A stretch of 64,000 nt of DNA from assembly GCF_000499845.2 (NCBI RefSeq), contig NC_023758.2, positions 8,719,227-8,783,226 on the forward strand, read 5' to 3'. A model generated the notes under the pieces. The model worked only from the letters and a program-made list of their open reading frames with translations, was not told the DNA's origin and made no database searches. Within the stretch, counting starts at the first letter, position 1, and each line of letters begins with the position of its first letter. Below are positions 57,010 through 64,000 of this stretch, in pieces. The position numbers and the translations under genes were made by a program. The DNA comes from Phaseolus vulgaris (taxonomy: Eukaryota > Streptophyta > Magnoliopsida > Fabales > Fabaceae).

Positions 57010-60000
57010 TTACTTTTTGCCGTGTAAAACGACATACCAATGTTCTGACGTAGGATCTTTCACGTAGAAAACTTGAGATGCTTGTTGAACCATTATAAAT
57101 GGCTCATCTCGATACCCTATCTTTCGAAAGACCACTAGTGTGAATCCTGAATCATCAATTTTAACCCCACTTTTATTGTCAACCCATTTACACTTGAAAA
57201 CTGGAACAGAAAACTTAGTGTAGTCAACCTCCCATATCTCTTCTATAAACCCATAGTATGCCATTGATCCAAGTACTGGATTTGTATCTATCGAAGTCGA
57301 AAACTGCATTAACTCGGCTTCAAGAGTAACACCAAAATTTTGAATTGTACTCTTTTCATCCATGGACTTCGTGTAAAATATACAATTATTCACTTCGTAC
57401 GCTGTACATGAGATGACATCAAACATCAATGCAGCAGCCAACCAGGTCAAGGTCTCTGATGTCGTTGAATCCTTGAACACCTCGTCTTTAAACCAAGGCA
57501 TGAAAGTTCTATTATGTTCCATTAAGACCCATTTCTCTGCTTGTCTTGGGTTATTTGCCTTCACAATGACTTTATGAGCTTCTATGTAAGGTACAACTTC
57601 ATCTGTGTTATTCAATATGTACAAATGTGCTTGCAAGACTTCTGATAGAGATTTGCTTACAATATTCACACCACGTAAACATTTACTTGTAGAACGCATG
57701 TGGTGCCATGAATTAGCTGGAACACCTATTGGATTTGCTTTTGTCATGTACTCTAAACAAAATTCAATACTTTCTTCAGCTATGTACCTTTCAATCATTG
57801 AAGCCTCTGGACGATAATGATTTTTCACATAACCTTTCAAAATTTTCATATACCGCTCAACAGGATACATCCATCTTATGTACACTGGTCCATACAATCT
57901 CACCTCTCTTACCAGATGCACCACTAGATGAACCATGATGTCAAAAAAAGACGGAGGAAAAAACATCTCCAATTCACATAAGATAACAACAATTTCATTT
58001 TGAAGTTCATCTAGTTTTGAGGGATCAATGACTTTACAACAGATGGAAGAGAAGAATGAGCACAAACGGGTTATGGTATGTCTAACATTTTTTGGTAAGC
58101 TAAACCGGCAACAACTGTTGCATCAAGATGTGACAATCATGACACTTCAACCCAATTAACTTCAAATCTTGCATTGACACTAGGCTCTTCACATTTGAGG
58201 AATGTCCTTGTGGCACTTTCACACCCTTTAGACATTGACAAAAACTAATTTTTTTCATCTTTTGACATTGTGTAATAGGCTGGGGGCAAATATGTACGCT
58301 TACCCATTTCTATGGGTGCCAACTCGCCGCGTATGTTCATCTCAATCAAATCTAAACGAACATTTAGACCATCCTCCGTCTTCCCGTTAATGTTAAGAAG
58401 TGTACCAATTAAGCTATCACACACATTCTTCTCAACATGCATTACATCTATACAATGTCTGACTTCTAACCTCAACCAGTACGGAAGATCAAAGAAGATT
58501 GATTTCTTCTTCCAAATATTTGTCACAGATGACTTTTTTTTTTTACTTACCGAAGGTGTGGTCTATGTTATTTACCTTTTCGTAAACCTCAACACCAGTT
58601 AATGGAGTTGGTGGACCACTACCCTTTTGGTGTCCATTAAAGGCTTTTTTCAACCTCCGGTAAGGATGATGACTTCTAAGAAACCTCCGATGCCGAAGAT
58701 ATACTGTTTTCCTTCCATGTTTCAATTGTTAAGAAGCAGTGTCTTCTTCACATATTGGACATGCTTTATGATCCTTAACACTATAACCTGATAAGTTACC
58801 ATATGCCGGAAAGTCATTGATGGTGCAAAATAACATGGCATGAAGCTTGAAAGTTTCATTAGCAAATTCGTCAAATACTTCAACATCGTGGTCCCACATT
58901 AACTTCAAATCTTCAATTAGAGGACTTAGATATACATCAATATCATTCTCTGGCTGTTTCGGACCGGATATCATGATAGACAACATCATGTATTTTCGCT
59001 TCATGCACAATCATGGAGGTAAGTTGTAAATAACTAGTAAAACAGGCCATGAACTGTGATTTGTACTCATATTACCAAACGGATTCATTCCGTCTGTAGC
59101 TAAACCAAGTCGGATATTTCTTGATTCTTTACCAAACTCTGGAAACTCATCAAATTTCTTCCACTGAATAGAATCAGCTGGATGTCGGTACATGCCATCA
59201 CATTTCCTCTCATCTACATGTCATCTAAGATTCTTAGCATCGTTTGGGTTTGCAAACAAACGCTTCATCCTTGGAATGATGGGAAGATACCACATAACCT
59301 TCATTGGGGGTCCATGCTTTTCTATATCTTCAATAGTATCATCATCTTTTTGTTTCAACTTATAACGTGATAACCCACACCTCGGACAACTTTTCAACAA
59401 TTCAAAATTTTTTCGGTATAATATACAATCATTAGGACATGCATGTATCTTTTTATACTCCATACCCATTGGACAAAGAATCTTTTTGGCCTCATAATTA
59501 CGATTAGGTAGAGTATTTCCCTCTGGAAGCATATCCTTCAACAACTGAAGCAATTTCGTGAAGCTTTTATCAGTCCATCCATTTATTGCCTTCAAATTCA
59601 TCAATCTTAACACCGCTGACAACCGTGTGAAGTTAGTTGATCCAGGATACAATGGAGTCTCTGCATCGCTTGACATACTTTCATATCCATGTACTTTTGC
59701 AAAAGACTCAGCTCCTACATCACGAATCATGTCTTCCAATCGATCATCATCTATATCATCGTGTACTACTTCATCCATGGTGGACCCCACGTATTCTTCA
59801 GTTACGAAAACACGTGGTAAATTTAATAATTCACCATGCCATGTCCAAGTTGTATAAGATCGAAGAAACCCATCACACAACAAGTGCTCCCTCATTATAT
59901 TAACATCCAGTATCATTCCATTCAAACAATTAACGCACGGACACCTGATCTTTGCTCCATCATGACCACTATTAATCGTGTTACGTTGTGCAAATTGTAT

Positions 60001-60066
60001 AAATTCTTCTACTCCTCTTTCGTACTCCTCACTTATACGAACAGAATTCATCCAATTTCTATCCAT
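57010..60066 (-). pseudogene. TNP2-like CACTA transposase, broken
   Basis: Start ATG at 60066 gives MDRNWMNSVRISEEYERGVE, the usual TNP2 N-terminus, with the transposase-associated domain (CPCVNC...HLLCDGF, about residues 1-80). The Transposase_21 core follows (WKKFDEFPEFGKESRNIRLG, LATDGMNPFGNMS, ISGPKQPENDIDVYL, TINDFPAYGNLSGYSV, CPICEEDT, FFDLPYW, DVMHVEKNVCDSLIGTLLN). Next are DUF4218 (VHLVREVRLYGPVYIRWMYP) and, at the C-terminus, DUF4216 (VFKCKWVDNKSGVKIDDSGF). TGA stops at 59221-59223 and 59011-59013 replace expected Trp codons. TAA at 58729-58731 is a third stop, and the frame shifts at a poly-A run near 58540 and again before 58065. The enzyme would excise and reinsert the element, but this copy cannot. 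Confidence 0.9.
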
Positions 60067-60719
60067 ATTATATATTCTAGAATAATTAGAATTTTTATAT
60101 TAGTGTTCTATTTCACGCGTTTGCCGAGGGTCGAACACCCTCGGACTCAATACCAGAACGTATTATTGCTAAATATAAGTAACAACTAACTACTAAATAA
60201 TATAAATTTTAATATAAATTACATAATACATAAAAAAACATACAAATTCAAATTATAAATTATAATAATATAAATTTTGAAAAATACAAATTATAATACA
60301 TAAAAAATATACAAATTCGAAATATAATAAATACTAAATAATATAAAATTTAAAATACACAATAAATTATAATACATAAAACAAAATCCAAAAAATGCAA
60401 AAAATAAAAATAAAAAATGTAAAAACCAACCTTGTGGTACGTTGTTGGTGAAGAGTGGAAGGGGAGAAAGAGGAAACACGGCAGCGACGGCGAAGCGGCG
60501 AACCAATGGAACAGTATACACCTTCAAAATGCAGAGCGAAACCCATTAAAAACGAAAGCACAATGGAAAGCGAAAGCCACTAATGGAGTTCAATGCAGTT
60601 GTGAGGGGCAATGGAAACCAATTACGTACCTTCGAAAATGCAGAACTTCGCAAACGAGAGAAAACGAAGAAGAGATGAGCGCAAACGAATAATGAACGAA
60701 ACTGTTGAGTGCATAAAAT
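60067..60719 (-). other. Leader region of the CACTA transposase gene
   Basis: Non-coding. It is very AT-rich at 60170-60420 and less so at 60430-60700, where the start of transcription probably lies. A strong hairpin is at 60124-60144. Confidence 0.5.
60124..60144. promoter_or_regulatory. Perfect 8-bp hairpin upstream of TNP2
   Basis: CCGAGGGT, a 5-nt loop CGAAC, then ACCCTCGG. It lies about 58 nt upstream of the TNP2 ATG, likely within the transcript leader. A regulatory role is only a guess. Confidence 0.6.
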
Positions 60720-60925
60720 TTTTAGGGTAAAAACAATTTACAAATGCGCTAAACGTAAAAACCGTAATTGTAAATCAAGCTTTTTGATTTACAAATGCGG
60801 TTATTCAAATAGCCGCATTTGTAAATCAAATTAATTTCAAAAATGCCACCCCGTTTTTTACGAATGCGTTTAAGCGCTGAGCCGCATTAAATAAGGAGCG
60901 CTCTTTTCTTATTTTTGTACTAGTG
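60720..60925 (-). repeat. CACTA terminal and subterminal repeat region, 5' side
   Basis: ATTTACAAATGCGG-type motifs lie at 60737-60827 in both orientations, followed by the terminus ending TAGTG at 60925. The region matches 40-403 of the window in order and sequence. Confidence 0.88.
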
Positions 60926-61778
60926 TTGCATGGATGCGAATTTTTTGTTATGTGTGTTATGTTATTAATAAAAATGAATCCTAGTTAATTTGAGTTTACA
61001 ATTATGTATGTGGTTCTTAAATCAACTTAAGTTAGGATTTTTCCTATCTCCTTTTCTTCATTTTCAGGGTTTGCCTTAAATAAGCATAATATATCATAGT
61101 AAGGAAAGTTAATCCAAACTCCATTTGTTTGTTTGATATTTGAGGAAATTAACAGATGTGCATAAATTAGAAATACTTGTGTAATTTTGAGAACTATAGT
61201 TAGATATTAAGAATTGTCTAGTATGGATTTGTGGAGATTTTTTATCGGTAATAAGAGTAAATAAAAATCCTCCAATGTGATTGATGATTGAAAAATAATT
61301 AATTTGATGGTTATTGTTAAACTGTGATAATTTCTTAGTTTTTACGTTGAATATTTGAACTTATCTCACTTAAGTAATCTCTGGGATATGACTCCTTATT
61401 GTTTGAGTGATAATTTTTTTACTCTCCTAGCTTCAACACTCAACTTGTTGTTTGTGTGTCTTCTCAACACTTGACTAATGTAAAAAGGTTGGTTTCTAGA
61501 GTTATTGTCACTTCATTATTGGTGCTTGAGTACTCTTAACGTGGGTCCATGAGTTTTCACACATAGAGAAGGAGACATAGAGAAAGTTTTCTCTCCCTCT
61601 TTGTTGCTTCAACTCTCAACTTGTTGTTTGGGTGTCTTGTCAACACTTGAATAATGTACAATTGTTGGTTTCTAGAGATATTGTCACTTCATTATTGGCG
61701 CTTGAGCACTCTCAACATAGCTCCCTGAGTTTTCAAACATAAAGAGAGAAATAGAGAAGGAGAATGGGAGAGAGAGGG
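60926..61778. other. AT-rich flank with a 176-bp tandem duplication
   Basis: No gene is recognised. 61431-61606 and 61607 to about 61765 are two diverged copies of one unit containing caacttgttgtttg, ggtttctagag and gtcacttcattattgg. Confidence 0.6.
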
Positions 61779-63727
61779 TGATACAATCTAACTCGACAAG
61801 TATGTGACCAAGTACACAACATACACTTCACAACTAGGTCAGTCATCTCATCATACAAGAACAAACCCCACCATGCAACAGAAAAGCCTCAGCAGAAGAA
61901 TAACCAAACGTGGACCTGAATATCAGTTGTTCTTCCTTCTAGTCTTTTAACAAGACAAGTTTATGTAAAATAAATCGGACTCACTTAGGGGTGCCAAATA
62001 GAAGAATAAACGACATTAGGGTGTACTTAGTATAATATTGGGCTTGTGCCAAACCCACCAAAAAACCTAGCTTCTAGAAACCATTTTCAAAACCGCCCTT
62101 TAACCTAGTTTCTAGAAGATGTAGGCTAGCTTGGGAGGCACTCCACTTTGACCTACCTTCTAGAAGGTTCCTCACAAATGACGCCTCTACCCCTCTCACT
62201 CTTGGTCCCCAAGTCACTATCTCATATAAATAGAGTGCTTATTGCACCCTTGAATTAATAAGAGAAATTCTATCAAAGTGTTTAGTGAGGCGAGTCTCCT
62301 AGAATTTGGGTCTTATCTTAAGTGCTCTACACTTCAAGTGGCAGATCTTCACCACTCATCTTGGAGTCTCTTCCGCCTTCTAGTTGTGTGACCACACCTT
62401 CATCATCCTAAGCTTCTCTTTCCTTTCATCTTTTTATTTTTCCATTCCTTTATGTTCTTGTGGTCTTCTTTTTCTATTTGGTTTCCATCTTCTTTCTTTC
62501 CCATATATGCTCTTTAATTCCACACCTATTCATCGTCAACACCATATAATTGTTGATGTGATTCCAATAGCAAGATAGAGAATGATTCTTGACATTCTTA
62601 GGAATCAACTTGAGTTGGACAATAGTTAGGCACTTTTTCTTAGAATTGGATCAATGTTCTAAGTCAAGAACTCACCAAAACTAGCACCAAATCAAAACTC
62701 ATATGGAAGTTCCACATATTGTCAAATTGAACCGAACAAAATGAGAGGAAAAGCAAATGCACCGAATAGAAATGGCTAAGAACAGAATAGAACCGATTAA
62801 AATGAATTAAAAGGCAAGAAAGCTGAAAAGGAGTGCTGGAAATGTAAAAGCACCGAACCAAAACATGAAAAAGAAGAAGAACAGCTGCTGGAAAATGAAC
62901 TAGCCGAACCAAAACACAAGAACACAAGCTTAAAACATGAATATCAAAAGAGAAGGAAGGAAGGAGAGGAGAAAGCTCATGAAGATGGATGTATGGTTGG
63001 ATGATCACGCCATTAGAAGGATGGAGACTCCTAGATGAGTGTGCAAGCCGCCACTTGAGGTAACCATGGAACCATCAAGATAAGACTAGTGAAGAAGGCA
63101 CAAAGCTCTCCAATGCTCTGTCAAAAAATGAGTATAGTTTCTTTAGTCTAAATTCAAATCTGAAATGTACAAGGGCAGCACCTATATTTATAGCCTAGAG
63201 GTGCTGAAAATCAAACTAAAAGAATTCAAAATTCCCTCCTAAAAGCTAATAGAACCGGCGCCTAAACCAAGACATGAGGAAGGTGTGAACTCTTCTCTCA
63301 CTTTGGCACCTCCTTATTTACTCCTACACCTATCTACTAACGCTCCCCCCCTCCTAAGACTCCTAACTAAAGACTAAAAGATGCTTTAACAAAAAGAGTA
63401 AATAAACGTCCCTAGCTCCTAAAGCTTTGAACATGCTTATTGTAAGCCTTTGAGGTGGGCTTTGACCTCCATGAGCGTCCTCCATTTGAGCCTCTACCTC
63501 TTCTTGATCTTGTTGATTGGCCTCCATGTCCACTTGAGCTTGATCTCCATCAATTGTGTTTTCTCTTTGCCCTTTAAAAGTAAACCTTCATACTTACTTA
63601 ACCACTTGGTTAAGTTTGTGCCCAGTGAGAATCTTCTTTGGATTTCTCACCATATTCTGCTTAAAACAAAAACTCATAAACAAAGTGCAACCCTTAAAAT
63701 GTATAATCCTAAAATCAACTCACATCA
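61779..63727 (+). repeat. 5' LTR of the second gypsy-A-family element, split
   Basis: 61779-62553 plus 63558-63727 add up to about 945 bp, close to the 937 bp of the gypsy-A LTR. A TATA-like TATAAATAG lies at 62225-62233. Confidence 0.85.
62554..63552 (-). repeat. Solo LTR of the gypsy-B family, inverted
   Basis: The minus strand starts TGATGGAGATCAAGC and ends GGAATCACATCA, like the gypsy-B 3' LTR. It is 999 bp. ATTGT flanks it exactly (62549-62553, 63553-63557). A TATA-like sequence (tatttatag on +) lies near 63184. Solo LTRs arise by recombination between the two LTRs of a full element. Confidence 0.93.
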
Positions 63728-64000
63728 TGTTGTAGTTAAAACATGGTTTTAAATTGTGTGTATCTTTTCAAAGTTGATTTCTAACTTTAAATTTCAGAAC
63801 ATTTCAATTATTGCTTTTATCTTTAAGCACCTTTCAATTCCGCCTTTTTATTCATTAAGTAATTTATATTCTGCTTTTGAATTATTTTGAGTCAATTTTT
63901 TTACCTTATTTCTTTGGCTTGAGTCTTATGTTCTTAGTGTTCTAGGAGTCTTTAAATCCATTCTTCTTATTTTGCTTTTAATTGTTAAGGACTAAAAGTA

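Larger units (their letters stand above)
47782..60925 (-). mobile_element. Complete CACTA (En/Spm) element with nested gypsy-C
   Basis: The left end is CACTAGCGCAGAAAT at 47782 and the right end, read inverted, is CACTAGTACAAAAAT at 60925. These are imperfect 15-bp inverted repeats. TTG flanks both sides (47779-47781, 60926-60928), the 3-bp duplication typical of CACTA. Subterminal arrays of ATTTACAAATGCGG lie at both ends. On the minus strand TNP2 comes first, then a TNPA/TNPD-like multi-exon gene. Removing gypsy-C leaves about 7.6 kb. TNP2 is broken, so this copy is not autonomous now. Confidence 0.93.
61779..64000 (+). mobile_element. Start of a second gypsy-A-family element (runs off the window)
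   Basis: The LTR starts TGATACAATC at 61779 and ends CACATCA at 63727, interrupted by a solo LTR at 62554-63552. The sequence after 63728 matches the gypsy-A leader in order (aagcacctttcaatt, tcttatgttcttagtgttctaggagtc). The primer binding site region is poorly conserved. No coding part is in view. Confidence 0.85.

Noticed and set aside
62664..63008. A 114-codon minus-strand frame
   Set aside because: It lies wholly within the solo gypsy-B-family LTR and is of low complexity.
1..64000. tRNA or rRNA genes
   Set aside because: Only primer binding sites complementary to tRNA 3' ends were seen; no cloverleaf or rRNA-like sequence was recognised by eye.

Overview
The window is plant nuclear DNA, most likely from a legume. 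It is AT-rich and has no intact host gene. Almost every base that can be explained belongs to LTR retrotransposons (Ty3/gypsy and Ty1/copia) or CACTA (En/Spm) DNA transposons, many inserted into one another. The legume call, perhaps a Phaseoleae member, rests on the general look of the elements and is only moderately sure.

Layout. (1) 1-403: one end of a CACTA element running off the left edge. (2) 404-3175: AT-rich DNA without a recognised gene. (3) 3176-14940: a decayed Athila-like gypsy element that keeps only gag and protease. It is split at 5080/11163 by a second gypsy element (E1, 5081-11162, target duplication TCAAT). (4) 15729-44282: an old copia element (copia-1) whose two outer ends are still flanked by CATTG. 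It carries a decayed gag and, where pol should be, a processed pseudogene of an MSP1/ATAD1-like AAA-ATPase. It was later invaded by gypsy-A (19258-23277), gypsy-B (24781-31730, next to a telomere-repeat patch) and copia-2 (32340-44260, target duplication GTTTA). Copia-2 holds an inverted solo LTR (39399-41102, CTTTC) inside its env-like ORF. (5) 44283-47781: AT-rich flank with a possible CACTA terminus and an (AT)n microsatellite. (6) 47782-60925: a complete CACTA element (target duplication TTG), oriented minus, with a broken TNP2 transposase and a second multi-exon gene (Ptta/En/Spm-type transposase domain plus a Ulp1-like protease region). Gypsy-C (50865-56382, GGTTC) sits in that second gene; its 704-bp LTRs differ at one base by my reading, so it is very young. 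(7) 61779-64000: the start of another gypsy-A-family element, its LTR split by an inverted solo LTR of the gypsy-B family (62554-63552, ATTGT).

The matched target duplications give an order of events: copia-1 before gypsy-A, gypsy-B and copia-2; copia-2 before its internal solo LTR; the CACTA element before gypsy-C. Four elements (Athila-like, E1, gypsy-A, copia-1) keep gag but have lost reverse transcriptase, while gypsy-B, gypsy-C and copia-2 carry nearly complete pol. The most unusual items are the captured AAA-ATPase in copia-1, the gypsy-C reading frame that runs from its 5' LTR through the primer binding site into gag-pol, and the telomere-repeat filler at a gypsy-B edge. All boundaries and family calls come from reading the sequence by eye; no database search was done.
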